Shown here: one piece after another, positions 7,433-16,434 of the stretch
Position numbering within the stretch: the first letter of the stretch is position 1
Layout: the number at the start of each line of letters is the position of its first letter
Source of the DNA: Candidatus Pygmaiobacter gallistercoris
GTDB lineage: Bacteria > Bacillota > Clostridia > Oscillospirales > Ruminococcaceae
DNA: 20,514 bases
Assembly (NCBI GenBank): GCA_019113125.1
Contig: DXIA01000144.1
Coordinates: forward strand, 1-20,514
Reading direction: 5' to 3'
The notes under the pieces: generated by a model
The model's input: only the letters and a program-made list of their open reading frames with translations
Told to the model about the DNA's origin: nothing
The model's database searches: none
Program-made: the position numbers and the translations under genes

Positions 7433-7870
7433 TTACTTCACCTCGGCCTTTCCGCCGGCCTTCTCGATCTTCTCCTTTGCGGAGGCGGTGAAAGCAGCGG
7501 CCTCAACGGTGAGCTTACGGGTCAGCTCGCCATTGCCGAGGACCTTGACGCCGTCGTTGACCTTCTTGATCAAACCGGCCTTGAGCAGAGCGGCGGTGTC
7601 CACCACAGCGCCGTCCTCAAAGCGGTTGAGATCGCTGACCTTGACGGTGGTGTAAACGGTAGCAAAAATGTTGTTAAAGCCGCGCTTGGGCAGACGGCGC
7701 TGCAGCGGCATCTGGCCGCCCTCGAACCCGGCCTTCTTGGCGCCGGAACGCGCCTTCTGGCCCTTGTGCCCATAGCCGGCGGTCTTGCCGTTGCCGGACG
7801 CCGCGCCGCGGCCCTTGCGCTTTGCGGGCTTGCTGGCTCCGGCGGCGGGTTTCAGTTCATGGAGCATCAT
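7433..7870 (-). CDS. rplO: Large ribosomal subunit protein uL15
   Basis: The 145-residue protein has the canonical start [21 protein letters not shown] and the glycine/basic-rich N-terminal arm that threads into 23S rRNA ([30 protein letters not shown]). Two adjacent ATGs (7870 and 7867) are available; the first is nine bases from AGGAGG and is preferred. L15 is a late-assembly 50S protein. Its last codons carry the ribosome binding site for secY. Confidence 0.98.
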   Translation of the reverse strand: MMLHELKPAAGASKPAKRKGRGAASGNGKTAGYGHKGQKARSGAKKAGFEGGQMPLQRRLPKRGFNNIFATVYTTVKVSDLNRFEDGAVVDTAALLKAGLIKKVNDGVKVLGNGELTRKLTVEAAAFTASAKEKIEKAGGKAEVK

Positions 7871-7890
7871 TGTCGTGCACCTCCTTACTT

Positions 7891-8271
7891 TTACGCGTTG
7901 GTGACCTCTACGAGGTGATGGATCTTGTTGATCTTGCCACGGGTAGCCGCATTGTCGGGCTGAACGGTCACATGGCCGACCCGATGCAGACCCAGCGAAT
8001 AGGCGGTCGCGATCTGATCCTTCTTGCGGCCGGACAGGCTGCGGATCAGCTTGATCGAGACGGTGCCGGCAGCGGCAGCCTTCGCCGCACGCTTCTTGGC
8101 GGGCGCCTTCTTCTCGGTGGCGGCCTTCTCAGCGGTCTCCTTCGCCGGCGCCTTCTTGGCAGCAGGCTTTTTGGCCGCAGTGGTCTTCCTGGCGGCGGGC
8201 TTCTTGGCCGCAGTCTTCTTGGCAGCCGGCTTCTCAGCCTCGGCCGCGACGGTCACTTTCTCTTCAGCCAT
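7891..8271 (-). CDS. rpmD: Large ribosomal subunit protein uL30 with a long Lys/Ala-rich N-terminal extension
   Basis: The C-terminal 57 residues (70-126, from [18 protein letters not shown] to the end) are a complete bacterial L30, which normally is about 60 residues long. In front is an extension of 69 residues, of which about 27 are Ala and 18 Lys, with Pro, Thr and Glu but no aromatic residue. It includes imperfect repeats such as AAKKPAAKK and resembles histone H1-like or other disordered basic tails. The ATG at 8271 follows AGGAGG by eight bases, and no good start lies near the L30 core, so the extension should be translated. It lies in the usual place between rpsE and rplO. The tail may bind rRNA or DNA; that is inference. 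Confidence 0.95.
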   Translation of the reverse strand: MAEEKVTVAAEAEKPAAKKTAAKKPAARKTTAAKKPAAKKAPAKETAEKAATEKKAPAKKRAAKAAAAGTVSIKLIRSLSGRKKDQIATAYSLGLHRVGHVTVQPDNAATRGKINKIHHLVEVTNA

Positions 8272-8284
8272 TCTGAGCGCCTCC

Positions 8285-8794
8285 TTAACCTAAAATCTCT
8301 TTCACGGTCTTGCCGCGAACGGCAGCGACCTGCTCGGCGGTGCGCAGGCTCTTGAGTCCGTTGCAGGTGGCGATGACCACGTTGCAGGGGTTGTTCGAGC
8401 GCACGCACTTGGTACGGATATCGCGGATGCCCGCGACCTCCAGAACCGCACGCACCGGGCCGCCGGCGATCAGGCCGGTACCGGGGGCAGCGGGACGGAG
8501 GATCACACGGCCGGCGCCGAAGATACCCAGCGTCTCGTGGGGAATGGTAGTTCCCTTCAGCGAGATGGTGAACATGTTCTTCTTGGCGTCCTCAAGGCCT
8601 TTGCGGATCGCCTCGGGAACCTCGGCGGCCTTGCCCAGACCGTAGCCGATCTTGCCCTTGCCGTCGCCGACGACGACCAGAGCGGAGAACTTCATCACGC
8701 GGCCGCCCTTGACGGTCTTGGAAACGCGGTTGATCGCGACGACCTTCTCCTGATATTCCTGATCCGCAGGATTCTGTCTTCTCTCAAATGCCAC
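8285..8794 (-). CDS. rpsE: Small ribosomal subunit protein uS5
   Basis: The 169-residue protein carries the S5 double-stranded-RNA-binding N-terminal domain ([20 protein letters not shown] then [14 protein letters not shown]) and the conserved C-terminal domain. S5 lies at the mRNA entry side of the 30S subunit and affects decoding accuracy. The first codon is GTG at 8794 (GTG GCA TTT), nine bases after AGGAGG; it gives the expected N-terminus and there is no upstream ATG in frame. Length is normal. Confidence 0.98.
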   Translation of the reverse strand: MAFERRQNPADQEYQEKVVAINRVSKTVKGGRVMKFSALVVVGDGKGKIGYGLGKAAEVPEAIRKGLEDAKKNMFTISLKGTTIPHETLGIFGAGRVILRPAAPGTGLIAGGPVRAVLEVAGIRDIRTKCVRSNNPCNVVIATCNGLKSLRTAEQVAAVRGKTVKEILG

Positions 8795-8812
8795 TGTTCT
8801 ATCCCTCCTGCT

Positions 8813-9172
8813 TTACAGCTCAAGGCCGCCCTCGCGGGCGCCCTCGGCCACCGCTTTCACACGGCCGTGGTAGATATAACCGCCACGATCAAACACGACC
8901 TTCTCGATGCCCTTCGCCTTGGCGGCCTTCGCGATCGCGAGGCCAACCTTCTTGGCGGCTTCGATGTTGCTGCCGTTGCCCTCGAAATCCTTGTCCATGC
9001 TGGAGGCGGCTGCGAGGGTCACGCCGGCGACGTCGTCGATGATCTGAGCGTAGATATGCGCGTTAGAGCGGAAAACATCGAGGCGCGGACAAGAGGCTGT
9101 GCCACTGATCTTACCGCGGACGCGGCGATGGCGACGAAGACGGGCTTCGTTTTTATTCGGCTTATGAACCAT
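8813..9172 (-). CDS. rplR: Large ribosomal subunit protein uL18
   Basis: The 119-residue protein binds 5S rRNA and, with L5, anchors it to the 50S subunit. The basic N-terminal arm ([18 protein letters not shown]) and the conserved [20 protein letters not shown] and [20 protein letters not shown] segments are all present. Length and position, between rplF and rpsE, are standard. Confidence 0.98.
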   Translation of the reverse strand: MVHKPNKNEARLRRHRRVRGKISGTASCPRLDVFRSNAHIYAQIIDDVAGVTLAAASSMDKDFEGNGSNIEAAKKVGLAIAKAAKAKGIEKVVFDRGGYIYHGRVKAVAEGAREGGLEL

Positions 9173-9190
9173 CTTAATTCACTCCTTCGT

Positions 9191-9736
9191 TTATTTTGCG
9201 CCCTTGCCGGCCTTGCCCTCTTTGTGGGGGACAAACTCGCCGACGTAGCGGATGCCCTTGCCCTTATACGGCTCGGGCGGACGCTTCTCGCGCACCTGCG
9301 CGGCGAACTGACCGACATGCTGCTTATCGATACCGTGGATGACGATCTTGTTGGGATCGGGAACCTCTATCGTGATGTCGCCCTCCTCAGGGACGATGAC
9401 CTGATGGGAAAAGCCCAGGTTCATGACCAGGTCCTTGCCCTGCTTTGCGGCACGATAGCCGACACCGCGGATCTCCAGCTCCTTGGTGAAGCCCTTGGAG
9501 ACACCCTCGACCATGTTGCTGATCAGGGTCCGGGTCAGACCGTGCAGAGAGCGAGCTTCTTTTTCATCGTTGGGACGGGTCACGATGACCTCTTCACCCT
9601 GCTTCTCGATCTTGATCATCGGGTGAAAGGTGGAATTCAGCGTGCCCTTGGGGCCCTTGACGGTGACATCGCTGCCATTGATGGTGACCTCGACGCCAGC
9701 GGGAATGACGATGGGTTTTCTTCCAATTCTCGACAT
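9191..9736 (-). CDS. rplF: Large ribosomal subunit protein uL6
   Basis: The 181-residue protein has the duplicated L6 fold; the N-terminal repeat opens [15 protein letters not shown] and the C-terminal repeat ends in the signature [16 protein letters not shown] near the sarcin-ricin loop. L6 lies near the elongation-factor binding site of the 50S subunit. The short Lys/Gly tail ([10 protein letters not shown]) is common. The ribosome binding site is AAGGGGGTG, somewhat less canonical than its neighbours. Confidence 0.98.
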   Translation of the reverse strand: MSRIGRKPIVIPAGVEVTINGSDVTVKGPKGTLNSTFHPMIKIEKQGEEVIVTRPNDEKEARSLHGLTRTLISNMVEGVSKGFTKELEIRGVGYRAAKQGKDLVMNLGFSHQVIVPEEGDITIEVPDPNKIVIHGIDKQHVGQFAAQVREKRPPEPYKGKGIRYVGEFVPHKEGKAGKGAK

Positions 9737-9751
9737 TGTCTTTGCACCCCC

Positions 9752-10150
9752 TTACCAGATAAAGGCGAGGACTTCGCCGCCGCAGTTCGCTTCGCGGGCG
9801 GCCTTGTCGGTCATGACGCCTTTGGATGTGGAAATGATCGCAGTGCCAAGGCCCTTCATGACCTTGGGCAGCTCCTCACAACTCTTGTAGATACGCAGGC
9901 CGGGCTTGGAGACCCGACGCAGTCCGGTGATAGCCGGGGTGTTGCCGTCGACATACTTCAGGGTGATGGTGATGGTGCCCTGCTTGTCATCTTCTTTCAC
10001 CTGCATGCCCTTGATGTAGCCCTCGTCCAACAGGATCTGGCAGATCGCCTTTTTCATGTTGGAAGCAGGTACGTCCACCGTGGCGTGCTTTGCAGTGCTG
10101 GCATTCCGAATACGGGTGAGCAGATCAGCGATGGGATCGGTGATATGCAT
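9752..10150 (-). CDS. rpsH: Small ribosomal subunit protein uS8
   Basis: The 132-residue protein starts [18 protein letters not shown] and ends GGEVLAFIW, both hallmarks of S8. S8 binds the central domain of 16S rRNA early in 30S assembly and in E. coli represses the spc operon by binding near the L5 start. ATG 10150 is eight bases after AGGAGG. An S8-binding mimic near rplE was not convincingly seen. Confidence 0.98.
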   Translation of the reverse strand: MHITDPIADLLTRIRNASTAKHATVDVPASNMKKAICQILLDEGYIKGMQVKEDDKQGTITITLKYVDGNTPAITGLRRVSKPGLRIYKSCEELPKVMKGLGTAIISTSKGVMTDKAAREANCGGEVLAFIW

Positions 10151-10178
10151 GCCATATACCTCCTTTATCGTAGAGTTT

Positions 10179-10364
10179 TTACCAACTTGCTTTCCTTACG
10201 CCGGGAATCTCGCCCTTGTAGGCCAGCTCCCTAAAGCAGATACGGCAGACGCCGTACTTGCGCAGATACGCGTGAGGGCGGCCGCAGATCTTGCAGCGGT
10301 TGTAGCCACGGGTCGAGAACTTGGGTGCCCGGCTCTGGCGAACCTTCATGGATGTTTTAGCCAT
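10179..10364 (-). CDS. rpsN: Small ribosomal subunit protein uS14, zinc-binding (type Z)
   Basis: The 61-residue protein is the short zinc form: Cys24, Cys27, Cys40 and Cys43 give two CxxC pairs (CKIC, CRIC). Homologues start MAKxSM, so ATG 10364 is chosen; the frame stays open farther upstream to 10478 but that part overlaps rplE and looks nothing like S14. S14 is a late-assembly protein of the 30S head. Many Firmicutes keep a zinc-free S14 paralogue elsewhere in the genome; none is seen here. Confidence 0.97.
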   Translation of the reverse strand: MAKTSMKVRQSRAPKFSTRGYNRCKICGRPHAYLRKYGVCRICFRELAYKGEIPGVRKASW

Positions 10365-10377
10365 TGGTTTCCCTCCC

Positions 10378-10917
10378 TTAGTTTGCGAACGGAGCGCCGA
10401 GGGCACGAATGAGTTCCTTGGCCTCCTCGTCGGTCTTTGCGGTGGTGACGAAAACGATGTCCATACCGCGGATCGCATCGATCTTGTCGTAGTCGATCTC
10501 GGGGAAGATCAGCTGCTCCTTGATGCCCAGCGAGTAGTTGCCACGACCGTCGAACGAGTCGCCGCTGATGCCGCGGAAGTCACGCACACGGGGGAGCGCC
10601 ACGCTGAACAGCCGATCGACAAACTCGTACATCTTGTCGCCACGCAGGGTGACCTTCGCGCCGATGGGCATGCCCTCGCGCAGCTTGAAGTTTGCAACCG
10701 ACTTCTTGGCCTTGCAGACCACCGGATGCTGACCGGTGATGGCGGCCAGATCCGACAGGATCGCGTCCATGATCTTCGGGTTGTCGCGCGCCTCGCCGCA
10801 GCCGCAGTTGATCACGACCTTGTCGAGCTTGGGGATCTGCATCACGCTCTTGTAGCCAAACTTGCTCATCAGGGCGGGAGCGATCTCGCTGGCGTATTTC
10901 TCTTTCAGTCTTGCCAT
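10378..10917 (-). CDS. rplE: Large ribosomal subunit protein uL5
   Basis: The 179-residue protein is the main 5S rRNA-binding protein and touches the P-site tRNA through its loop. Family segments include [40 protein letters not shown] and [20 protein letters not shown]. Cysteines at the [10 protein letters not shown] positions replace the more usual Val/Leu (VVINVGLGEA) without breaking the motif. Length is standard. Confidence 0.98.
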   Translation of the reverse strand: MARLKEKYASEIAPALMSKFGYKSVMQIPKLDKVVINCGCGEARDNPKIMDAILSDLAAITGQHPVVCKAKKSVANFKLREGMPIGAKVTLRGDKMYEFVDRLFSVALPRVRDFRGISGDSFDGRGNYSLGIKEQLIFPEIDYDKIDAIRGMDIVFVTTAKTDEEAKELIRALGAPFAN

Positions 10918-10933
10918 CTGTCAACTTCCTCCC

Positions 10934-11248
10934 TTAAAACTCCGCGCCGCACTTTTTGCAGACGCGCACTTTTTTGCCGTTGTTCACGATATGGCCCACA
11001 CGGGTGGCCTTGCCGCACTTGGGGCAGACCGGCATGACCTTGGAAGCATACAGAGCAGCCTCCGCCTTCACGATGCCGCCCTGCTCGCCCTCACGGCGGG
11101 GCTTGACGTGCTTGGTGACCATGTTGAGGCCCTCGACGATGACCTTGCCCTCCTTGGGGCTGACCTGCAATACCTTGCCGGACTTACCAGCGTCTCTGCC
11201 GCTGATGATCATGACGGTATCGCCGGTCTTAACATGAACTTTACTCAT
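10934..11248 (-). CDS. rplX: Large ribosomal subunit protein uL24
   Basis: The 104-residue protein has an N-terminal KOW domain (about residues 4-37, [20 protein letters not shown]) and a C-terminal [11 protein letters not shown] ... VCKKCGAEF in which Cys75, Cys78, Cys97 and Cys100 form a probable zinc ribbon, as in many Firmicute L24 proteins. L24 starts 50S assembly and sits near the exit tunnel. Confidence 0.98.
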   Translation of the reverse strand: MSKVHVKTGDTVMIISGRDAGKSGKVLQVSPKEGKVIVEGLNMVTKHVKPRREGEQGGIVKAEAALYASKVMPVCPKCGKATRVGHIVNNGKKVRVCKKCGAEF

Positions 11249-11260
11249 TTTAAAACCTCC

Positions 11261-11632
11261 TTACAGCGATTCCGGGGCAAGGCTCAGGATCTTCAGGTAA
11301 CCGGCGTCGCGCAGCTCGCGGGCGACCGGTCCAAAGATACGGGTGCCTCTCGGGTTTTTATCATCACGGATGATGACGGCCGCATTCTCATCAAAACGGA
11401 TATAGGAACCGTCATCGCGGCGCAGGCCCTTCTTGCTGCGGACGATTACGGCCTTGACGACCTCGCCCTTCTTGACCATGCCGCCGCCGGGGGTGGTCTT
11501 CTTGACAGAAGCCACGATCACATCGCCGATATTAGCATATCTCTTGCGGGAACCGCCCAGCACACGAATGCACATAAGCTCTTTCGCACCGGTGTTGTCG
11601 GCCACTTTGAGATAGGTTTGCATCTGTACCAC
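11261..11632 (-). CDS. rplN: Large ribosomal subunit protein uL14
   Basis: The 123-residue protein shows the L14 signature from [20 protein letters not shown] onward and is of standard length. It sits at the subunit interface and is the docking point for the silencing factor RsfS. The first codon is GTG at 11632 (GTG GTA CAG ATG CAA): AGGAGG is eight bases before the GTG, and homologues begin MIQxQTYL, so the GTG is preferred over the ATG three codons later. This gene opens the classical spc section, but no separate promoter was seen in the 27-base gap. Confidence 0.97.
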   Translation of the reverse strand: MVQMQTYLKVADNTGAKELMCIRVLGGSRKRYANIGDVIVASVKKTTPGGGMVKKGEVVKAVIVRSKKGLRRDDGSYIRFDENAAVIIRDDKNPRGTRIFGPVARELRDAGYLKILSLAPESL

Positions 11633-11659
11633 AGTTGCGTCCTCCTTTCAAAGCTTTCG

Positions 11660-11914
11660 TTATTTCGCCTTTTCTACGATCTCGACCAGTCTCCAGCGCT
11701 TGTCCTTGGACAGCGGACGGGTCTCCATGATCTTGACGCGATCGCCGATCTTGGCCTCGTTCTTCTCGTCGTGAGCCTTGAACTTGACGGTGCGCTTGAT
11801 GATCTTCTTGTAGAGAGGGTGGCTGACGTTGTCCACGATCGCCACAACGATGGTTTTGTCCATCTTGTCGGACACAACGGTGCCCACGCGGGTCTTGCGT
11901 AAATTGCGTTCCAT
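11660..11914 (-). CDS. rpsQ: Small ribosomal subunit protein uS17
   Basis: The 84-residue OB-fold protein begins [20 protein letters not shown], with the family motif [19 protein letters not shown] and ending in [20 protein letters not shown]17 is a primary 16S rRNA binder of the 30S body. It is normally the last gene of the S10 section, as here. Confidence 0.98.
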   Translation of the reverse strand: MERNLRKTRVGTVVSDKMDKTIVVAIVDNVSHPLYKKIIKRTVKFKAHDEKNEAKIGDRVKIMETRPLSKDKRWRLVEIVEKAK

Positions 11915-11932
11915 TCTCTAATCCTCCCTCTC

Positions 11933-12127
11933 TTATTCAGCCTTGACGAGCATCCGCTGGGCGGTCTTCACCCGAGCGATGTCCCGCTTGACAGCTTTGA
12001 TTCTGAGCGGGTTGTCGAGTTGGTTGATGGCGTGCTGAAAGCGGAGGTTGAAGAGCTCTTCCTTCAGCTCAGCGAGCTTCTTATCCAGCTCAGCCGCACT
12101 CATCTTGGTGAGTTCGTTCGCTTTCAT
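11933..12127 (-). CDS. rpmC: Large ribosomal subunit protein uL29
   Basis: The 64-residue helical hairpin protein lies at the polypeptide exit site near L23, where SRP and trigger factor dock. Signature: ELFNLRFQHAINQLDNPLRIK. The start ATG at 12127 overlaps the rplP stop by one base (TAATG), implying translational coupling. A longer frame to 12169 exists but its extra 14 residues overlap rplP and are not L29-like. Confidence 0.97.
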   Translation of the reverse strand: MKANELTKMSAAELDKKLAELKEELFNLRFQHAINQLDNPLRIKAVKRDIARVKTAQRMLVKAE

Positions 12128-12552
12128 TATTCGGCAACCTCCTCTTCTTCTCTCTTCACAAACTTGCACTTGATCGGCAGCTTGTGAGCGGCCAGACGCA
12201 TGGCCTCGCGGGCGTTCTCCTCGGACACGCCGTCGATCTCAAACAGGACCCGGCCCGGCTTGACAACAGCCACCCAGTACTCGGGGCTGCCCTTACCGGA
12301 ACCCATGCGGGTCTCGGCCGGCTTCTCGGTAACCGGCTTATCCGGGAAGATCTTGATCCAGACCTGACCGCCACGCTTGATGTAGCGGGTCAGGGCGATA
12401 CGGGCGGCCTCGATCTGGTTGGAGGTGATCCATGCCGGCTCGAGCGCCTGCAGGCCATACTGGCCCTGATTGACCTTGTTGCCGCGCATTGCTTTGCCCT
12501 TCAGACGGCCGCGCTGCTGACGGCGGTATTTGACACGCTTCGGTAAAAGCAT
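12127..12552 (-). CDS. rplP: Large ribosomal subunit protein uL16
   Basis: The 141-residue protein starts [20 protein letters not shown] and contains [20 protein letters not shown], the loop nearest the peptidyl transferase centre. The end is acidic (KREEEEVAE). L16 is a late-assembling 50S protein that helps position A-site tRNA. ATG overlaps the rpsC stop by one base (TAATG), and its own stop overlaps the rpmC start in the same way. Confidence 0.98.
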   Translation of the reverse strand: MLLPKRVKYRRQQRGRLKGKAMRGNKVNQGQYGLQALEPAWITSNQIEAARIALTRYIKRGGQVWIKIFPDKPVTEKPAETRMGSGKGSPEYWVAVVKPGRVLFEIDGVSEENAREAMRLAAHKLPIKCKFVKREEEEVAE

Positions 12553-13214
12553 TACTTGCTGCCTCCTTCTTTACGAGGTTTCGCGCCCTTGAGCACCTCA
12601 CCCTTGTAGATCCAGACCTTGACGCCGATCTTGCCGTAGGTGGTGTTCGCCTCGGCGAAACCATAGTCGATATCGGCACGCAGGGTCTGCAGGGGGATGG
12701 TGCCCTCGTGATAGTGCTCGGTGCGGGCGATGTCCGCGCCGGCCAGACGGCCGCCAACGGTGATCTTGATTCCCTTGGCGCCCATCCGCATGGTGCGGCT
12801 GATGCTCTGCTTCATCGCACGCCGGAAGGCGATGCGGCGCTCGAGCTGGGATGCGACGTTCTCGGCAACCAGCTGAGCATTCAGATCGGGGGTGCGGACC
12901 TCGACGATGTTGACGACGACCGGCTTGCCGATCATCTTCTCGATCTGGGCACGCAGCTTGTCGATCTCGCTGCCGCCGCGGCCGATGACCTTGCCGGGCT
13001 TAGCGCAGTGGATGTTCACGCGAACCTTCTGAGCGTCGCGCTCGATCTCAATCTTGGGGACACCGGCAGCATACAGCTGCTTTTTGAGCACGGTGCGGAT
13101 CTTGTGATCCTCAACGAGGGTGTCGCCGAATTCTTTCTTGCCGGTGAACCAGCGGCTGTCCCAGTCCTTGATGACGCCGACGCGGAACCCGTGCGGATTG
13201 ACTTTCTGACCCAT
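12552..13214 (-). CDS. rpsC: Small ribosomal subunit protein uS3
   Basis: The 220-residue protein begins [20 protein letters not shown] and has a type II KH domain (about residues 40-110) with the loop [13 protein letters not shown] (75-87). The C-terminal domain includes [21 protein letters not shown]3 forms part of the mRNA entry helicase of the 30S subunit. Length and order between rplV and rplP are typical. Confidence 0.98.
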   Translation of the reverse strand: MGQKVNPHGFRVGVIKDWDSRWFTGKKEFGDTLVEDHKIRTVLKKQLYAAGVPKIEIERDAQKVRVNIHCAKPGKVIGRGGSEIDKLRAQIEKMIGKPVVVNIVEVRTPDLNAQLVAENVASQLERRIAFRRAMKQSISRTMRMGAKGIKITVGGRLAGADIARTEHYHEGTIPLQTLRADIDYGFAEANTTYGKIGVKVWIYKGEVLKGAKPRKEGGSK

Positions 13215-13229
13215 TCTCAGTTACCCTCC

Positions 13230-13568
13230 TTACCCTTCCATCTCTTTGAGAACCACGGTGATGTGGCTGGTTCTCTTCAGGATTCTGTACGCGCGGCCCT
13301 GTGCGCGGGGCATGACCCGCTTGAGGGTCGGGCCGGGGGTAACATAGCACTCGGCCACATACAGGTTGTTCTTATCCATGTTGAAATTGTTCTCCGCATT
13401 CGCCGCGGCAGATTTCACCAGCTTGTAAAGGAGCTCAGAAGCTGCCTTCGGGGTGTACTGCAGAATGGCGAGCGCCTTGTCCAGCGGCTGGTTGCGGATC
13501 AGGTCCAGCACGATCGAGACTTTGCGCGGCGCAATGCGGGCATAGCTCAGTTTTGCCCTAGCTTCCAT
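13230..13568 (-). CDS. rplV: Large ribosomal subunit protein uL22
   Basis: The 112-residue protein has the globular domain ([20 protein letters not shown]) and the long beta-hairpin (about residues 75-97, [20 protein letters not shown]) that lines the exit tunnel, the site of macrolide-resistance changes in other bacteria. No deletion is apparent in that loop. Confidence 0.98.
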   Translation of the reverse strand: MEARAKLSYARIAPRKVSIVLDLIRNQPLDKALAILQYTPKAASELLYKLVKSAAANAENNFNMDKNNLYVAECYVTPGPTLKRVMPRAQGRAYRILKRTSHITVVLKEMEG

Positions 13569-13583
13569 CTTGTGATCCTCCTC

Positions 13584-13856
13584 TTACTTCGTAGTCTTCG
13601 CGCCCGCATGGCCCTTGAAGGTGCGGGTGGGGGCGAACTCGCCCAGCTTGTGGCCGACCATATCCTCGGTCACATAGACGGGCACATGCTTGCGGCCGTC
13701 ATGCACCGCGAAGGTGTGGCCGACGAACTGCGGGAAGATCGTAGAGGAGCGGCTCCAGGTCTTGAGGACCCGCTTCTCACCGGAAGCGTTCATCTCTTCG
13801 ACACGCTTGAGCAGCGCGGGCTGTACGAAAGGTCCCTTTTTAACACTTCTACCCAT
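13584..13856 (-). CDS. rpsS: Small ribosomal subunit protein uS19
   Basis: The 90-residue protein begins [20 protein letters not shown] and contains [40 protein letters not shown], split in this description for reference to residues about 38-77. S19 sits in the 30S head, close to the A-site tRNA, and pairs with S13. Length is normal. Confidence 0.98.
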   Translation of the reverse strand: MGRSVKKGPFVQPALLKRVEEMNASGEKRVLKTWSRSSTIFPQFVGHTFAVHDGRKHVPVYVTEDMVGHKLGEFAPTRTFKGHAGAKTTK

Positions 13857-13874
13857 GTTGCACTCTCCTCTCTT

Positions 13875-14705
13875 TTAACCGTTGGCACGCTTGACAATGA
13901 ACTTGTCAGAACGGTTGTGATGTTTGCGGGTCTTGTAACCCAGAGCGGGCTTGCCCCACGGAGTGACAGGGCCGGGACGACCAACAGGGCTCTTGCCCTC
14001 GCCGCCGCCGTGCGGGTGATCGCAGGGGTTCATGACGCTGCCGCGGACGGTCGGACGCCAGCCCATGTGACGCTTGCGGCCGGCCTTGCCGAGATTGACG
14101 TTCTCGTGGTCGATGTTGCCGACCTGGCCGACGGTCGCCACGCAGTTGAGCGGGACGTTGCGCATCTCACCGGAGGGCAGACGAACCAGCGCGTAGCCGT
14201 TCTCCTTCGCCATCAGCTGCGCCATGTTGCCGGCCGAACGGACCAGCTGGGCACCCTTGCCGGGATACAGCTCGATGTTGTGGATGACGGTACCGACCGG
14301 GATGGCCGAGAAGGGCAGGCAGTTGCCCGGCTTGATGTCGGCGTTGGGGCCGTTCATGATGACGTCGCCAACCTTCATCCCCTCGGGGGCGATGATGTAG
14401 CTCTTGACGCCGTCCTCATACTCGATGAGGGCGATGTGGGCCGAGCGGTTGGGATCGTACTCAAGGGTCTTGACGGTGGCGGGGACATCCAGCTTGTTGC
14501 GCTTGAAGTCCACGACACGGTACTTGGTGCGGTTGCCGCCGCCGTGATGACGGACGGTGATCCGGCCGGTGTTGTTGCGGCCGCTGTGGTGCTTCATCGG
14601 CTCGAGCAGGCTCCGCTCAGGCGCGACGTTGGAAAGAACCGAGTAATCGGTGACCGTCATGCCGCGGCGGCCCGGAGTCGTCGGTTTAAACTTTTTAATG
14701 GCCAT
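13875..14705 (-). CDS. rplB: Large ribosomal subunit protein uL2
   Basis: The 276-residue protein is one of the most conserved 50S proteins, next to the peptidyl transferase centre and needed for subunit joining. It has [15 protein letters not shown] at the N-terminus and the [20 protein letters not shown] motif near the C-terminus, whose His is functionally important. A Cys precedes the motif ([11 protein letters not shown]) where Asn or Val is more usual. The ribosome binding site is weak: only GAGAG-type purines precede the ATG, in contrast with AGGAGG before most neighbours. The 82-base gap upstream has two hairpins. Confidence 0.98.
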   Translation of the reverse strand: MAIKKFKPTTPGRRGMTVTDYSVLSNVAPERSLLEPMKHHSGRNNTGRITVRHHGGGNRTKYRVVDFKRNKLDVPATVKTLEYDPNRSAHIALIEYEDGVKSYIIAPEGMKVGDVIMNGPNADIKPGNCLPFSAIPVGTVIHNIELYPGKGAQLVRSAGNMAQLMAKENGYALVRLPSGEMRNVPLNCVATVGQVGNIDHENVNLGKAGRKRHMGWRPTVRGSVMNPCDHPHGGGEGKSPVGRPGPVTPWGKPALGYKTRKHHNRSDKFIVKRANG

Positions 14706-14755
14706 GGTTATCTCTCTTTCTTATGAAATTTTTATCGGAGTCATATCTCCATAGC

Positions 14756-14777
14756 TGACCCCTCTCGGGATCGAGAG
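14756..14777 (-). other. Hairpin in the rplW-rplB gap
   Basis: On the transcribed strand CTCTCG-ATCC-CGAGAG forms a perfect 6-bp hairpin, extended by partial pairing of the flanking GA and TC bases, just after the rplW stop. A smaller GGAG/CTCC hairpin follows about 20 bases on. No T-run follows either. They may stabilise or regulate the message ahead of rplB, whose ribosome binding site is weak. Confidence 0.45.
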
Positions 14778-14787
14778 TCACACCAGA

Positions 14788-15084
14788 TTACATCATGCTG
14801 TCGAAGAACGCGATGGTCTTCGAATCCGGCTTGAGGGTGACGATCGCCTTCTTGGAGGCGGCGGTGTAGCCGGCGTGCATGCCCTGACGGCGATAGCGGC
14901 CGCGGACATTGATGGTGTTGACCTTGGCGACCTTCACGCCGAACAGCTCCTCGCAGGCCCGGGCGATGTCGACCTTGGTGGCGCTGACGGCCACCTTAAA
15001 GGTGTACTTCTTGTTCTGCATCCCCGCCATGGAATTCTCGGTGATGACCGGGGCAAGGATGATATCCTGTGCTGCAACCTTCAT
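14788..15084 (-). CDS. rplW: Large ribosomal subunit protein uL23
   Basis: The 98-residue protein binds at the exit tunnel and recruits trigger factor and SRP. Recognisable are DIILAPVITENSMAGM, KYTFKVAVSATKVDIARACE and the basic loop RGRYRRQGMHAGYTAASKKA. The ATG overlaps the rplD stop by one base (TAATG), so the two are translationally coupled. Confidence 0.98.
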   Translation of the reverse strand: MKVAAQDIILAPVITENSMAGMQNKKYTFKVAVSATKVDIARACEELFGVKVAKVNTINVRGRYRRQGMHAGYTAASKKAIVTLKPDSKTIAFFDSMM

Positions 15085-15707
15085 TACGCAAATACCTCCT
15101 CAAGCTTTTTCGCGGCATCTACGCTGATGACAAACTTGCCAGCATTCAGAATATCGTAGACATTCAGGGTGGTGGCAAGGGTGGTCTTGACGCCGGGGAT
15201 GTTCGCGGCGCTCTTGACGACCTTCTTGTCGACCTCGGGCGCGACGAGCAGGCTCTTGCCGGTGGCGCCGACCGCGTTGAGCATGCCGACCATCGTCTTG
15301 GTCTTGAACTCGGGGCAATCGAACTTCTCCACCACGATCACGTCGCCGCTGGCCGCCTTGGCGGACAGAGCGCTGAACAGAGCGAGCCGCTTGACCTTCT
15401 TGTTCAGGGTGTAGCTGTAATCACGGGGCTTGGGGCCCAGCGCGATGCCGCCGTGGGTCCACTGCGGTGCCCGGATGGAACCCTGACGGGCACGGCCGGT
15501 GCCCTTCTGACGCCAGGGCTTGCGGCCGCCGCCGGAAACCTCGCTGCGGGTCTTGGTGCTCTGGGTGCCCTGACGCTGATTGGCCAGGAAATTCACCACA
15601 GCCGCGTGCATGACCCGCTCGTTGGGCTGAATGCCGAAGATGGCGTCGGAAAGCTCGATCTCGGAAACCTTCTTGCCGGACATATCCAAAACATCAAATT
15701 TCGCCAT
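15084..15707 (-). CDS. rplD: Large ribosomal subunit protein uL4
   Basis: The 207-residue protein has the globular domain and the extended tunnel loop (GGGRKPWRQKGTGRARQGSI) of L4. In E. coli L4 also binds the S10 leader and represses its own operon at both transcription and translation; whether this L4 binds the leader found here cannot be told from sequence. Position between rplC and rplW is standard. Confidence 0.98.
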   Translation of the reverse strand: MAKFDVLDMSGKKVSEIELSDAIFGIQPNERVMHAAVVNFLANQRQGTQSTKTRSEVSGGGRKPWRQKGTGRARQGSIRAPQWTHGGIALGPKPRDYSYTLNKKVKRLALFSALSAKAASGDVIVVEKFDCPEFKTKTMVGMLNAVGATGKSLLVAPEVDKKVVKSAANIPGVKTTLATTLNVYDILNAGKFVISVDAAKKLEEVFA

Positions 15708-15722
15708 TTTGCTTTCCCTCCT

Positions 15723-16355
15723 TTACGCCTTTACGCTGTCATGGATGGCGACCACGCTGCCCTTGGCACCGGGAACCGCACCCTTGATGGCGATCAGATT
15801 ATTTTCCGCGTCGATCTTGACGACGGTCAGGTTCTGGATGGTGACCCGCTCCGCACCGAGGTGGCCAGGCAGTTTCTTGCCCTTGAACACACGGGACGGG
15901 GTGCTGGTCGAACCATTGGAACCAGCGTGCCGGGCAACCGGGCCGGTGCCGTGGCTCTCGCGCAGGCGATGGCCATTGAACCGCTTGATGGTGCCGGCGT
16001 AGCCCTTGCCCTTGCTGGTGCCGACCACGTCGATCCGGTCGCCCACCGCAAAGGTGTCGGCCTTGATGATGTCGCCGACCGAGAGGCCGGAGATGTCATC
16101 GAGCCTAAACTCGCGCAGGGTCTTCTTCGGGGCGACATCCGCCTTGTCGAAGTGGCCCTTGGCGGGTTTCGAAACCTTCTTGACCGAGACGTCGCCGTAA
16201 CCGAGCTGTACAGCCTGATAGCCGTCGCTCTCGACGGTCTTCTTCTGCACCACGACGCAGGGGCCAGCCTCGATGATGGTGACCGGCACAACCTTGCCGT
16301 TCTCATCGAAGAGCTGGGTCATGCCCAACTTCTTGCCGATAATACCTTTTTGCAT
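15723..16355 (-). CDS. rplC: Large ribosomal subunit protein uL3
   Basis: The 210-residue protein begins [20 protein letters not shown] and carries the central loop near the peptidyl transferase centre ([20 protein letters not shown] then [14 protein letters not shown]). It starts 50S assembly with L24. The gap from rpsJ, 101 bases, is the widest inside the S10 section and holds two hairpins. AGGAGG is present before the ATG. Confidence 0.98.
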   Translation of the reverse strand: MQKGIIGKKLGMTQLFDENGKVVPVTIIEAGPCVVVQKKTVESDGYQAVQLGYGDVSVKKVSKPAKGHFDKADVAPKKTLREFRLDDISGLSVGDIIKADTFAVGDRIDVVGTSKGKGYAGTIKRFNGHRLRESHGTGPVARHAGSNGSTSTPSRVFKGKKLPGHLGAERVTIQNLTVVKIDAENNLIAIKGAVPGAKGSVVAIHDSVKA

Positions 16356-16384
16356 TTGTAATGCCTCCTAAAAGTGGTTATTGG

Positions 16385-16434
16385 TTGGGAGCCATCGCTC
16401 TCAACATGACCTCTCCTTCGGGTCCGCACGGACC
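16385..16434 (-). other. Two hairpins in the rpsJ-rplC gap
   Basis: On the transcribed strand GGTCC-GTGC-GGACC (16421-16434, the outer G/C pairs included) and TTGAGAGC-GATG-GCTCCCAA (16385-16404, one mismatch) lie in tandem between the rpsJ stop and the rplC ribosome binding site, separated by CGAAGGAGAGGTCATG-like sequence. The purine-rich GAAGGAGAGG between them resembles a ribosome binding site followed by ATG (16405-16407 on the plus map) but opens only a very short frame. A regulatory role is possible. Confidence 0.45.

Noticed and set aside
5521..7491. 656-codon plus-strand open frame opposite adk and secY
   Set aside because: It is antisense to two certain genes, has a low-complexity Asp/Gln/His-rich composition typical of GC-rich shadow frames, and no start signal. 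The same applies to the long plus-strand frames at 12708-14726 and 17146-19581.
10365..10478. Longer N-terminus for rpsN
   Set aside because: The extension overlaps rplE and does not resemble S14; ATG 10364 gives the family start.
12128..12169. Longer N-terminus for rpmC
   Set aside because: The extra 14 residues overlap rplP, are not like L29, and the TAATG junction supports ATG 12127.
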